DNA of 64,000 nt, from NCBI RefSeq assembly GCF_030687895.1, contig NZ_CP117452.1:5137001-5201000 (forward strand). Reading direction: 5' to 3'. This stretch comes from Pseudomonas sp. FP198 (GTDB lineage: Bacteria; Pseudomonadota; Gammaproteobacteria; Pseudomonadales; Pseudomonadaceae). The position numbers and the translations under genes are program-made. Positions 28,535-36,618 of the stretch are shown piece by piece (the stretch's first letter is position 1; each line of letters starts with the position of its first letter). The notes under the pieces were generated by a model. The model ran no database searches, was not told where the DNA came from, and was given only the letters and a program-made list of their open reading frames with translations.

Positions 28535-29173
28535 TCAGAATGTCCGCGCCAGCGCCAGCAAGCGCTGCTCGGCCTCTGCATAGGACCGTGCGAAGCTGTG
28601 CTCGGCCGACTCCTCTCCTTCAGCGGCCACCACCGTCACATCGCTGATGCCGATAAATCCGAGGACCGTGCGCAGCAGCGTATCGGCGTGGTTCATGGAT
28701 TCCAGCGAGCCTCCAAGGCCGAAGCCGAAATCGCCACGGCTGGTCACGATCAGGGCCTTCTTGCCCAACACCAGCGGTTCATATTGCGAGACGCCGTTAT
28801 CCAGGCTGTGGTTGAACGTCACGCCAATGCGCACGATCTGGTCGATCCAGGCCTTCACGCCGCTGGGCACGCCGAAATTATGCATGGGCGTGGAAATCAC
28901 CAGCCGGTCATGGGCCTGCAGCTCCGCCACCAACGCATCGCTCAAGGCCAGGTCGGCCTGCATGGTCAACGGCCGCGCCTGAGGCTCGGAGTGGAACGCC
29001 GCGGCGATGAAGGCTTCGTTGACCGGAGGAATGACGGTCCGGCCGACCTCGCGGCGAGTCGGTTGGGTATGTGGATTGGCGGCCTGCCAAGCCGCTATGA
29101 AAGCCTCCGTCAGACGCCGGGAATGGGAACGCTCGCCGCGAGGGCTGCCATGCACTACAAGAATCTTGCTCAT
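28535..29173 (-). CDS. azoR: FMN-dependent NADH-azoreductase
   Basis: A 212-residue flavodoxin-like protein with [23 protein letters not shown] at the FMN phosphate loop and [22 protein letters not shown] near residue 90, both signatures of the AzoR family. It reduces quinones and azo dyes with NAD(P)H. The start at 29173 matches the family N-terminus; the 23 codons upstream are intergenic. It is divergent from a LysR-type regulator gene 128 bp away, which probably controls it. Confidence 0.88.
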   Translation of the reverse strand: MSKILVVHGSPRGERSHSRRLTEAFIAAWQAANPHTQPTRREVGRTVIPPVNEAFIAAAFHSEPQARPLTMQADLALSDALVAELQAHDRLVISTPMHNFGVPSGVKAWIDQIVRIGVTFNHSLDNGVSQYEPLVLGKKALIVTSRGDFGFGLGGSLESMNHADTLLRTVLGFIGISDVTVVAAEGEESAEHSFARSYAEAEQRLLALARTF

Positions 29174-29270
29174 CTGAAACTCCTGGATTGTGACTACACT
29201 GGAAACCACGAATGGCTTGCAGACTGAAGCCCAAGCCTGCATCAGCTCAAATGAGCGTTAGTTGATCGAG

Positions 29271-29285
29271 ATGAACTGTTCTCAT
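29271..29285. promoter_or_regulatory. Dyad ATGA-N7-TCAT, candidate LysR-type operator
   Basis: ATGAACTGTTCTCAT forms an interrupted palindrome of the T-N11-A style in the gap between the azoreductase gene and the divergent LysR gene. A second palindrome, CTCAAATGAG, lies at 29246-29255. The position and form fit binding by the neighbouring regulator. Confidence 0.45.
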
Positions 29286-29301
29286 CTATTGGAGATTCCA
29301 G

Positions 29302-30270
29302 ATGTTTGCTGCCCTACCGCTCAATGCGTTGCGTGCCTTCGAATCCGCTGCACGATTGCTCAGTTTCAAGGCCGCGGCGGCTGAGCTATCGGTAACGCCC
29401 ACGGCGATTTCCCATCAGATCCGCTCACTGGAAACCTGGCTAGGCGTGCAACTCTTTGAGCGCCTGCCTCGTCAGGTGCGACTTACCGACGGTGGCCAAC
29501 GCTTGTTCCACAGCCTGCACGGTGCCTTGCTGGAAGTGGCGCAAACCGTCGATACCCTGCGCCCGCAACGCAGCACCGCGCATCTGACGATTTCCACCAC
29601 CGCAGCGTTCGCGGCGCTTTGGCTGGTGCCGCGCCTGGGTCGGTTCTACGCGCGCCATCCCACCATCAATGTCCGCCTGGACACGCACTGCGAAGTGATC
29701 GACCTGCACCAGGACGCCAGCGTGGACATGGTGGTGCGCTATAGCCTGGAGAACTACCCGAACCTGTATGGCATGTGTCTGTTCGACGAGTACTTCGGTG
29801 TATACGGTTCACCTGAGCAAATAGCCGCTCTGGCGACCCGACAACCGACGACGTTGATCAGTGTGCGATGGCACAACACCAAGCTGTATGCCCATGGCTG
29901 GGACGCCTGGTGTGCGCGGGCGGGAGAAACCTGGCTGACCCGTCAGCCCTGCATACGCGAATACGACGAGGAGCATTACGCCCTGCAAGCGGCGATTGCC
30001 GGGCAAGGCCTGGTCCTGGCGAGCAACGTCCTGGTTTCCGAAAGCGTCGCCAGCGGTTTGTTGGTCGCTTACCGCCCGCACCTCCAAGTCAACGGCGCGG
30101 GCTACAGCGCCTTATGCGTTCCGGGCCGGGAACGCCATCCGCCAGTACGAGCGTTTTTCAAATGGCTGGAGGAAGAGGCGCGGCAGTCCGGGCACGCCCT
30201 GACGAGTTCGATAAAACTGTTCCAGGACCGTATCAGCCAGAACCAGAGCAATCATGCGGGCAAAGTTTGA
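29302..30270 (+). CDS. LysR-type regulator (GcvA-like)
   Basis: A 322-residue regulator. The helix-turn-helix is in residues about 5-65 (LNALRAFESAARLLSFKAAAAELSVTPTAISHQIRSLE), followed by a LysR substrate domain starting near residue 95. The N-terminus resembles the GcvA subgroup. Divergence from the azoreductase gene suggests that gene as target. Its last 19 bp overlap the 3' end of the convergent unknown gene, with no terminator between. Confidence 0.92.
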   Translation: MFAALPLNALRAFESAARLLSFKAAAAELSVTPTAISHQIRSLETWLGVQLFERLPRQVRLTDGGQRLFHSLHGALLEVAQTVDTLRPQRSTAHLTISTTAAFAALWLVPRLGRFYARHPTINVRLDTHCEVIDLHQDASVDMVVRYSLENYPNLYGMCLFDEYFGVYGSPEQIAALATRQPTTLISVRWHNTKLYAHGWDAWCARAGETWLTRQPCIREYDEEHYALQAAIAGQGLVLASNVLVSESVASGLLVAYRPHLQVNGAGYSALCVPGRERHPPVRAFFKWLEEEARQSGHALTSSIKLFQDRISQNQSNHAGKV

Positions 30271-30962
30271 GGCTCTGCAGTGCCCGCTGAAGCAAGCTCG
30301 ACAATCAATGAGTCCGCGGTGGCCGGCAGGCCGCGCCGCACCTTTTGTTCAATTCCGTTTCTTTCGTAACGGGCTGTACTGAGTTGCCTTGTGGAAACAT
30401 TCACACTGACCTGTCCCATTACATGCTTGCCTGCGAAGCGCTGCTGGAAAAAAAGCTCATCAACATATTGCGAGGTGCGAAACCTCACAGATACCGTATA
30501 AACAACAAGGCCGACGCCTATCAGGCTGATATGCACAAAAATAGTCGTATCGGAGTTGTCCTTCCCCTGAGCAGCTGAAAGCAACTGCTCCCTGATCGCA
30601 GCACCCAATGCCTCTGAACCCAGCGCATCCTCAACACTGGCTACCAGCCGATCAAGCTGCGCCTGCGGCTCGACATCTGATATCAATCTTTCCCTGAGCA
30701 AGTCGCTCAGCACAATGACCGCCTCGTCCTTCGGCGCGAAACTGGACGCTTTATTCGCCAGGGTCGCCCATTCCAGATTTTCCATGGCGCGGGAATAACC
30801 CGAGCGCCACTTCCCCGGAGCAACGAACTTATCACCGGTCGAGCGAGCATACAGATGCGAATAGAGCAACGAATATTTCAACTTCTGCCGCCATTCCTTC
30901 GGCACCCCTGACGAAATCGACAACAGCCCTTCCGGAAGCAGCAGAGTTTCCTCATTCAACAT
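30252..30962 (-). CDS. Uncharacterised protein, paralogue-like partner of the next gene
   Basis: A 236-residue protein that I do not recognise. AGAAGG lies 8 bp before the ATG at 30962. There is no signal peptide. Residues about 30-60 read SLLYSHLYARSTGDKF then a W, Y and AM..L.W pattern; the second half holds DTTIFVHISLIGVGLVVYTV and a beta-like run ending in KVRRGL. The protein encoded 48 bp upstream shares the same order of landmarks (YAT, PVQWHAHYATAM, GWTM, DFRIVPCIQ, KWKVSRL). The two are probably diverged paralogues in one operon. No function can be assigned. Confidence 0.7.
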   Translation of the reverse strand: MLNEETLLLPEGLLSISSGVPKEWRQKLKYSLLYSHLYARSTGDKFVAPGKWRSGYSRAMENLEWATLANKASSFAPKDEAVIVLSDLLRERLISDVEPQAQLDRLVASVEDALGSEALGAAIREQLLSAAQGKDNSDTTIFVHISLIGVGLVVYTVSVRFRTSQYVDELFFQQRFAGKHVMGQVSVNVSTRQLSTARYERNGIEQKVRRGLPATADSLIVELASAGTAEPQTLPA

Positions 30963-31011
30963 GACAACCACCTTCTAAGACGGGTTGCTCATTCGACAAC
31001 CCCATGGGCGC

Positions 31012-31815
31012 TTATAAGCTGACCCCGTTGAAAAAATCTTCGGAGCTCTTATCCAGTTTCTGGTAGATCATGTCCCTATTCCGATCATGCAAGCCCATAT
31101 TGAGCTCGACCATCGTAGCCACGCGTTTCATTCGAAGCCGCGACACTTTCCACTTCCAGAACCAAGCTCCACCTTGACGGGAAGAAAGACTGCAGTCGAC
31201 AGCCAGAAAAGCGGTTATCGCTGTTCCAGTTGCGGATTGGATGCAGGGCACAATCCTGAAATCCTTGTCCGCACCTTTCTGACTGTTTTTATCAAAAAGA
31301 CTGACCAGCTTTTCATCGGATTGCAACCGACCGAATACGTCACTCAGAAGTTGCAGCATCGCCGGAGCGTTTCGTCCCGCCACCGCCTGGATAATATTAA
31401 GAACGATGGCATCCATCGTCAGGCTTGTTTGTGAAGTCGTGAGTTCCTGATATTTGCTGCTGGTCATCGTCCATCCGCAATGCCTCATTGCAGTAGCATA
31501 GTGCGCGTGCCACTGGACGGGGTGCACGTTCTTGTTGAACTGGGAAGTGGCATAACGCTCAGCAAAATGAATACTGTCCGCCGCCGCCTGCTTTTTATCT
31601 TCATCCAGATTGTCGGTGAACCCGATAATGGCGGGATGCTCATTGGCCAATAACACGTCCGCCTTGGAAACCGACTGAGTTGCCGAATCTGCAGCCTTTG
31701 TAAAGCGGGCATTTTTTGGTGCATCAGCGGAAAAATCGGCAAGAGCGACGGGCGCAAGCCTTACCGAATCAAAAAAGCGCCTGCTCTCATCGGCGCCGGG
31801 CAATAAAATACTCAT
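31012..31815 (-). CDS. Uncharacterised protein, first gene of the unknown two-gene operon
   Basis: A 267-residue protein from the ATG at 31815, with AAGGA 8 bp before it. There is no signal peptide or membrane helix. Landmarks are LLANEHPAIIGFTDNLDE, PVQWHAHYATAMRHCGWTM, a helix-like middle (AVAGRNAPAMLQLLSDVFGRL) and a Trp/Lys-rich end (GGAWFWKWKVSRLRMKR). It resembles its downstream neighbour in architecture. A 14-bp perfect stem-loop lies in its leader. Base composition is lower in GC than flanking core genes. Function unknown. Confidence 0.7.
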   Translation of the reverse strand: MSILLPGADESRRFFDSVRLAPVALADFSADAPKNARFTKAADSATQSVSKADVLLANEHPAIIGFTDNLDEDKKQAAADSIHFAERYATSQFNKNVHPVQWHAHYATAMRHCGWTMTSSKYQELTTSQTSLTMDAIVLNIIQAVAGRNAPAMLQLLSDVFGRLQSDEKLVSLFDKNSQKGADKDFRIVPCIQSATGTAITAFLAVDCSLSSRQGGAWFWKWKVSRLRMKRVATMVELNMGLHDRNRDMIYQKLDKSSEDFFNGVSL

Positions 31816-31838
31816 GACACTTATCCTTTTAATAGGTG

Positions 31839-31870
31839 GTTGTTGTGCAGCCACATGGCTGCACAACAAC
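31839..31870. promoter_or_regulatory. Perfect 14-bp stem-loop in the leader of the unknown operon
   Basis: GTTGTTGTGCAGCC and its exact complement flank a 4-base loop (ACAT). The hairpin ends 23 bp upstream of the start codon at 31815, next to the ribosome site. No U-tract follows in either direction, so it is not a simple terminator. It could be an operator or a message structure. Confidence 0.7.
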
Positions 31871-31991
31871 AACTTAATCACCCAAGCCCAGACTTACCAC
31901 ACTTCATCCATGACCGCTTATTACCAACACCCAGGCATACGTATGCAACCCTATCCGATTCGTTAAAAATCAAGATAGCGTTACAATTCGA

Positions 31992-32016
31992 TTAACTAAC
32001 TAACCAACTAACCAAC
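31992..32016. repeat. Tetranucleotide-like tract of TAAC/CAAC units
   Basis: Six or so near-identical 4-base units (TAAC, TAAC, CAAC, TAAC, CAAC) lie in an AT-rich stretch upstream of the unknown operon. Such tracts may vary in length by slippage. It lies in a 272-bp gap in which I saw no gene. Confidence 0.5.
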
Positions 32017-32087
32017 CGCGCCTAATACAATCGGCAAATTTCTCCTGCCCGCCTTCGGCGCGGTTATCCGCTACTTCACAGGCGCAA

Positions 32088-34157
32088 TCAATCCTTTACT
32101 GTCTTCGGCGCCTTGCCAGCCTTCATCTGTTCAAGCAACGGTGCACACTGGTTCGGCTCGCCGCCGCTGGGAGCGACCAACGCCAGCAACCCCGCCGCCG
32201 GCGCGGCGATGACACCCAGCGCGACCATCCCGGCCCCACGCAACATCAGCGGCACGGCCTTGACCCCGGCGGCGGGCTTGGCGAAGGTGCCTCGTACATA
32301 CAGCGGCGAACGCAGGGAAATCAACCGCCAGCCCTTGGACTCCGGGGTGACGCTCAGGTCCAGTTGCTCCGTAGCCATATTCGCCGTGCCATCGATATAG
32401 ATGATCGCGTTCTCGGTATCGAATACGAACAGGCGAGTGGTCGCCAGGCCGGTCTTGATGCCGAAATCAGCCGCCGCGCAATTGATCTTCACTTCCTTGT
32501 CGCCGAAGATTTTTCCCACCACATAGTTGCCAACGTTCAACCCAGCCAGCTCCATCAACTCCCGACTGATAGCGCCGTCATTGATGAGCATCTTCAAGTT
32601 GCCATTGGCGGTGCCCAGCAACGCCGCTACCGAATTACCTCGGCCGGACAGATCGGCGTCGCCATTGAGCTCGCCGAAACTGGTTTTCATCGGTTCGAAA
32701 CCCGGGAAAAGCTGCTTGAGCTTGAAGCCTCGCGCGGTCAGTTTCGCCTGGCCTTCGAGGGGCCGGGTCTGTCCATTTAGGCGAATCTGCGCATCGAGAC
32801 GACCACCAGCCACGCCAAAGCGCAAGGGTTCAAGGCTCAACTGGCCATTGTTCAGCAGCAAATGAGTGTAGAGGTCGGTAAAGGGCAACTGCTCGCTGTG
32901 GACGATGCGCTTGCCGGTGAACTCCACGTCGGCATCCATTACGCTCCAGCGCTCAGTGCGGAATTCCTCCACCGGCAAGACCTTGTCGGACGGTTGTTTG
33001 CTGGCGCCGCCACGCGCCTTCTGTTGCGTGTTGGAGTCGGCGCCGATAAGCGGCGCCAGGTCGCTGAACAACAGCTGATCGGATACCAGCGCGCCAGTGA
33101 GTTTCGGCCTCGGCTGGCTGGAAACATAAGCCAGGTCGCCGTGAATATCGCTTTCGCCAATCTTGCCGTTGAACGCCTCGTAGCGGAACTGCGCCCCCTC
33201 CGGTTCGTGGAGCTTGGCGATCAGGCGACCATCGGTGGCATAGGGTGGAGAATCCGGCAGTGTCACGCCAGTCAACGGGTAAAGATTGGCCAGGCTTTTA
33301 CCGGCCAGTTTCAGACGCAGGTCCAGGGCACCAAGGTTCTTCGGGTCGGTAAGGATGCCGGCCAGCTCGATGCGGGTGTCGGCAATCTTCGCCTGGGCCT
33401 GCAGGGGAAAGGGTTGCGATGCATCCTGCAAGGCCAGCAAGCCACCGACTTTGCCGGAACCGCTCAGGTTCTGTCCTTGATACTGCCCGTCTACCTTGAA
33501 AGCAAAGGCGTAGTCCTGTGGCGCCGCACCTTGTTCCCGGGCTTTGTTCGCGGTCTTTTCACCGACGATATCGCTGAACGGAATGGGCTTGCCCAACGGG
33601 TCGATCAACACCTCGAGCCTGGTCTTGAGCGTCTGGTCATCCAGCGTGACATGCCCCTTGTCAAAGCCGATGGCACCAATATCGACCGACCAACTGGACG
33701 GTTCGGCGTCCGGGTCCTTCGGATCGAACTGGAAGGTCCAGTTGGCACGTCCATCAGCCAGGCGCTGCAGGCTGGCGTTGGGTTCGGTCAGGTCGATGCG
33801 CGGGATCGCCACCCGCCGGGCCAACAGGGCCAAGGGCGAGATACGTAGCTCGACGCGCTTGAGCGTGACCATTTGCGGGGTTTTCGACCAGTCCGGGTTT
33901 CCCAGGCTCAGATCTTCGGCCACGACATGGGGCCATGGCACAAAGGCGCGCCAGCCGCCTTCCTGCGGTTCGCGCTGCCAGATCACCGCCAGGTTGCCAT
34001 TGATTGCGAATGGACGATGCAACTCCTCGGAAACCTTCGCGTTGAGCGTGGGCTTGAGGCGGTTCCAGTCGAAGAAAGCGATGACCAGCACAAGCGCGGC
34101 CAGCAGGGCGATGAGGCAGGCAAAGCCCCAGGCGAAAATTTTTGAGGTGCGCGTCAT
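32088..34157 (-). CDS. AsmA family protein
   Basis: A 689-residue protein with one N-terminal membrane helix (IFAWGFACLIALLAALVLVIAFFDW) and a long periplasmic AsmA domain: LHRPFAINGNLAVIW, the ISPLALLARRVAIPRIDLTEP segment and a C-terminal AsmA-type region (NGDADLSGRGNSVAALLGTANGNLKMLINDG). AsmA-like proteins are bridge-like proteins implicated in phospholipid and outer-membrane homeostasis. The ATG at 34157 gives the standard N-terminus; a start six codons upstream is possible. It is divergent from the repeat protein gene. Confidence 0.9.
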   Translation of the reverse strand: MTRTSKIFAWGFACLIALLAALVLVIAFFDWNRLKPTLNAKVSEELHRPFAINGNLAVIWQREPQEGGWRAFVPWPHVVAEDLSLGNPDWSKTPQMVTLKRVELRISPLALLARRVAIPRIDLTEPNASLQRLADGRANWTFQFDPKDPDAEPSSWSVDIGAIGFDKGHVTLDDQTLKTRLEVLIDPLGKPIPFSDIVGEKTANKAREQGAAPQDYAFAFKVDGQYQGQNLSGSGKVGGLLALQDASQPFPLQAQAKIADTRIELAGILTDPKNLGALDLRLKLAGKSLANLYPLTGVTLPDSPPYATDGRLIAKLHEPEGAQFRYEAFNGKIGESDIHGDLAYVSSQPRPKLTGALVSDQLLFSDLAPLIGADSNTQQKARGGASKQPSDKVLPVEEFRTERWSVMDADVEFTGKRIVHSEQLPFTDLYTHLLLNNGQLSLEPLRFGVAGGRLDAQIRLNGQTRPLEGQAKLTARGFKLKQLFPGFEPMKTSFGELNGDADLSGRGNSVAALLGTANGNLKMLINDGAISRELMELAGLNVGNYVVGKIFGDKEVKINCAAADFGIKTGLATTRLFVFDTENAIIYIDGTANMATEQLDLSVTPESKGWRLISLRSPLYVRGTFAKPAAGVKAVPLMLRGAGMVALGVIAAPAAGLLALVAPSGGEPNQCAPLLEQMKAGKAPKTVKD

Positions 34158-34545
34158 GCACAAGGCTCCTGACAATATGGCGTGCGGACCGCGACGCCTG
34201 GGGCAACACGAACCGCTACTGGCTCACTGCCGATAAACGATTGGACTGCCGAAACGGCCGACAGGTTTACCACCAAGCGCGACGACCGGCACGAAAAAAC
34301 GCCTCGGAACCTGACCGTTTCGACAGCTACCTGTTACCGCGCCCGCACTTTTGCTGGGCGCGAGTGGGTACAAACTACCCACTCCAGGGCAAAACTGCCC
34401 CTCTGAAAGGCCCGTTCTAGAGCCTTCCCGCAGAACAATCAATTCCGTTGATTATTACCATTGTGTTTATGAACTTTTATATCGACTTATCGAGAGTAGC
34501 ATTGCCCTCGTACCCACTTTCCAGCCCTCTCGAGGAGCAACGATC
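34158..34545. other. 388-bp intergenic region with three adjacent hairpins
   Basis: No gene was seen. At 34341-34400 three inverted repeats follow each other: GCCCGC...GCTGGGC, GAGTGGGTA-CAAAC-TACCCACTC (perfect, 34362-34384) and GGGCA-AAAC-TGCCC (34387-34400). An AT-rich stretch (34438-34490) then precedes the repeat-protein gene and probably holds its promoter. GAGGAG lies 8 bp before the start at 34546. Confidence 0.7.
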
Positions 34546-35055
34546 ATGAAACGCCAATTACTGATGAGCCTTTCCCTTTCCCTGCTGGCTTCTACCGCCT
34601 TCGCCTTGCCAGCTTCCGAACAGGCCACGCCACAAGTCAAGGACAGCCATTCTGTCTATAGCCAGACCGTAGCCGAAGGTGGCCGTGACCGCCTGGAAGA
34701 GAAAGGCCTGGTCGAAGGTGGTTCCGACCGCACCCCACAAGGCCAGACCCTGGCAGCTGACGGCTCCGACCGCACTCCACAAGGCCAGACCTTGGCGGCT
34801 GACGGCTCCGACCGCACCCCACAAGGCCAGACCCTGGCAGCTGACGGTTCCGACCGCACCCCACAAGGCCAGACCCTGGCTGCTGACGGTTCCGATCGCA
34901 CTCCACTGGGCGAAACCCTGGCCGCTGACGGTTCCGATCGCACTCCACTGGGCGAAACCCTGGCCGCTGACGGTTCCGATCGCACTCCACAAGGCCAAAC
35001 CCTTGCCGAAGGCGGTGGTGACCGTGTAATCGAACGCAACAGTGCAGTGAGCTGA
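34546..35055 (+). CDS. Secreted tandem-repeat protein (often labelled 'phage infection protein' in Pseudomonas)
   Basis: A 169-residue protein with a signal peptide (LLMSLSLSLLASTAFA) followed by a short linker and seven tandem 14-residue repeats of the form GSDRTPQGQTLAAD, with variants PLGE for PQGQ. A degenerate unit precedes them and a broken one ends the protein (GGDRVIERNSAVS). No domain is recognised. The repeats are polar, low complexity and probably flexible, each with one Asp-Arg pair. Homologues in Pseudomonas carry the name phage infection protein from old annotation; I know no solid evidence for the function. A good terminator follows. Confidence 0.85.
   Translation: MKRQLLMSLSLSLLASTAFALPASEQATPQVKDSHSVYSQTVAEGGRDRLEEKGLVEGGSDRTPQGQTLAADGSDRTPQGQTLAADGSDRTPQGQTLAADGSDRTPQGQTLAADGSDRTPLGETLAADGSDRTPLGETLAADGSDRTPQGQTLAEGGGDRVIERNSAVS
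34720..35013 (+). repeat. Seven tandem 42-bp direct repeats inside the repeat-protein gene
   Basis: Units begin at 34720, 34762, 34804, 34846, 34888, 34930 and 34972. They are nearly identical in DNA as well as protein, and units 5 and 6 share the CTGGGCGAA variant, so copying is recent. The period is a multiple of three, so gain or loss keeps the frame. Confidence 0.95.
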
Positions 35056-35071
35056 GCCCATGGTGGCCCGC

Positions 35072-35102
35072 AAAAAAGCCCGATTCCCTGAATCGGGCTT
35101 TT
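35072..35102 (+). terminator. Rho-independent terminator after the repeat-protein gene
   Basis: AGCCCGATTC-CCT-GAATCGGGCT forms a 10-bp stem with a T-run after it and an A-run before it, 17 bp after the stop codon. Confidence 0.9.
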
Positions 35103-35210
35103 GACTTTTCAAGCCTCTCGTTTTCCCGACTGATCCCTCCCTATCGTTCGACGCCGCCAAAGACGATTTGCTAGAGTGCATCGCTCCCATGACCTGGAAG
35201 TCAGCCTGCA

Positions 35211-35843
35211 ATGCTTCCCCGCGCCGAACAGAAACAACAGACCCGAAATGCCCTGATGGATGCAGCGCGCCATTTGATGGAGTGCGGCAGGGGATTCGGC
35301 AGCCTGAGCCTGCGCGAAGTCGCCAAGACAGCCGGCATCGTACCCACCGGGTTCTATCGACACTTCGACGACATGGACCAGCTTGGCCTGGCGCTCGTCA
35401 GCGAAGTCGGGCAGACGTTTCGCGAAACCATCCGGCTGGTGCGCCACAACGAATTTGTCATGGGCGGCATCATTGATGCGTCTGTGCGTATTTTTCTCGA
35501 CGTGGTGCATGCCAACCGATCGCAGTTCCTGTTCCTGGCCCGCGAGCAGTACGGCGGCTCCCTACCGGTACGCCAGGCCATCGCGAAGCTGCGCGAAGAC
35601 ATCAGCTCGGACCTCGCCGCCGACCTGGCATTGATGCCCAAATTGCAGCACCTGGATCTTGCGGGACTCAGCGTGATGGCCGACCTCGTCGTCAAAAGTG
35701 TCTTCGCCACCCTGCCGGACATCATCGACCCGCCCGCCAAAGCACTTCCCGAACATCTCACCCCCCAGGCAAAGATCACCCAGCAACTGCGGTTCATCTT
35801 CATCGGCCTCAAGCATTGGCACGGGTTGGGTAGCACCGAATAA
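35211..35843 (+). CDS. desT: TetR-family regulator, DesT/FabR-like
   Basis: A 210-residue regulator. The DNA-binding region, RAEQKQQTRNALMDAARHLM then SLSLREVAKTAGIVPTGFYRHFDDMDQLGLAL, closely resembles E. coli FabR and Pseudomonas DesT, which sense acyl-CoA saturation and control unsaturated fatty-acid genes. In P. aeruginosa the desT gene also adjoins ureE, which supports the call. The desaturase genes desCB that accompany it there are not in this window. A REPIN follows before ureE. Confidence 0.78.
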   Translation: MLPRAEQKQQTRNALMDAARHLMECGRGFGSLSLREVAKTAGIVPTGFYRHFDDMDQLGLALVSEVGQTFRETIRLVRHNEFVMGGIIDASVRIFLDVVHANRSQFLFLAREQYGGSLPVRQAIAKLREDISSDLAADLALMPKLQHLDLAGLSVMADLVVKSVFATLPDIIDPPAKALPEHLTPQAKITQQLRFIFIGLKHWHGLGSTE

Positions 35844-35866
35844 TCGCCCACCCCACCACCTTCCAT

Positions 35867-35951
35867 GTGGGAGCGAGCCTGCTCGCGAAGCGCTGGGTCA
35901 GCCAGCATTGAATTTCCCGGTGCACCGCTTCGCGAGCAGGCTCGCTCCCAC
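35867..35951. repeat. REPIN, family A (CCTGCTCG variant)
   Basis: GTGGGAGCGAGCCTGC and its complement, both arms carrying the same variant base pair, between the desT-like gene and ureE. Confidence 0.9.
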
Positions 35952-36064
35952 GATGTTTTGTGCGTGATTCGAAGTGGTGCACGATTTCGCCAGGCGCACC
36001 ATAACGGCACGAAACCCGCCCCATTCAGGAACGCCATCCCCGCCATTTCCTACATCCCCTTCGA

Positions 36065-36081
36065 TTGGCAAGCCCCTTGCT
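36065..36081 (+). promoter_or_regulatory. Sigma-54 (-24/-12) promoter upstream of ureE
   Basis: TTGGCAAGCCCCTTGCT has GG at 36067-36068 and GC at 36079-36080 with exactly 10 bp between, a close match to TGGCAC-N5-TTGCT. It points to ureE, whose start lies 38 bp beyond the -12 element. It mirrors the match upstream of urtA. Confidence 0.82.
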
Positions 36082-36117
36082 CTAAACACAGCACCGTTCA
36101 TTGCTGGAAGCACTCCG

Positions 36118-36618
36118 ATGCTGGTTATCCACCGCAGAATCGACACTCAACCGCGCTGGGACGCCGAGCTGCACCTGACCTTTGACGCCCGCAGCAAAAG
36201 CCGTCTGCGCTGTTTCAGTGCCGCGGGGGAAGACGTGGGATTGTTCTTGGAGCGAGGCCAGCCGCCGCTGTACGACGCTGAATGCCTTCAGGCCGAGGAT
36301 GGGCGCATCGTGCGTGTCTGCGCCCGCCCTGAACAATTGCTCCACGTTACCTGTGCCAATGCGTTCGAACTGACCCGTGCCGCCTACCACTTGGGCAATC
36401 GCCACGTTGCCTTGCAGGTGGGCGATGGCTGGCTGCGCCTGCTGGACGATTACGTGCTCAAGGCGATGCTCGAACAATTGGGCGCCAGCGTCGAATCCAT
36501 TGAAGCGCCGTTCCAGCCGGAACACGGCGCCTACGGCGGCGGCCATCATCATTCCCGGCACGGCGACGAAGATTTCAATTACGCACCGCGCCTGCACCAG
36601 TTCGGCGTGCGTTCATGA
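36118..36618 (+). CDS. ureE: Urease accessory protein (nickel metallochaperone) UreE
   Basis: A 166-residue protein with an N-terminal UreE domain (MLVIHRRIDTQ, LTFDARSKSRLRCF) and a metal-binding C-terminal domain (TRAAYHLGNRHVALQV). A short His-rich tail, GGGHHHSRHGDED, binds nickel. It delivers Ni to the UreDFG-urease complex. It overlaps ureF by 4 bp and has a sigma-54 promoter match just upstream. Confidence 0.97.
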   Translation: MLVIHRRIDTQPRWDAELHLTFDARSKSRLRCFSAAGEDVGLFLERGQPPLYDAECLQAEDGRIVRVCARPEQLLHVTCANAFELTRAAYHLGNRHVALQVGDGWLRLLDDYVLKAMLEQLGASVESIEAPFQPEHGAYGGGHHHSRHGDEDFNYAPRLHQFGVRS

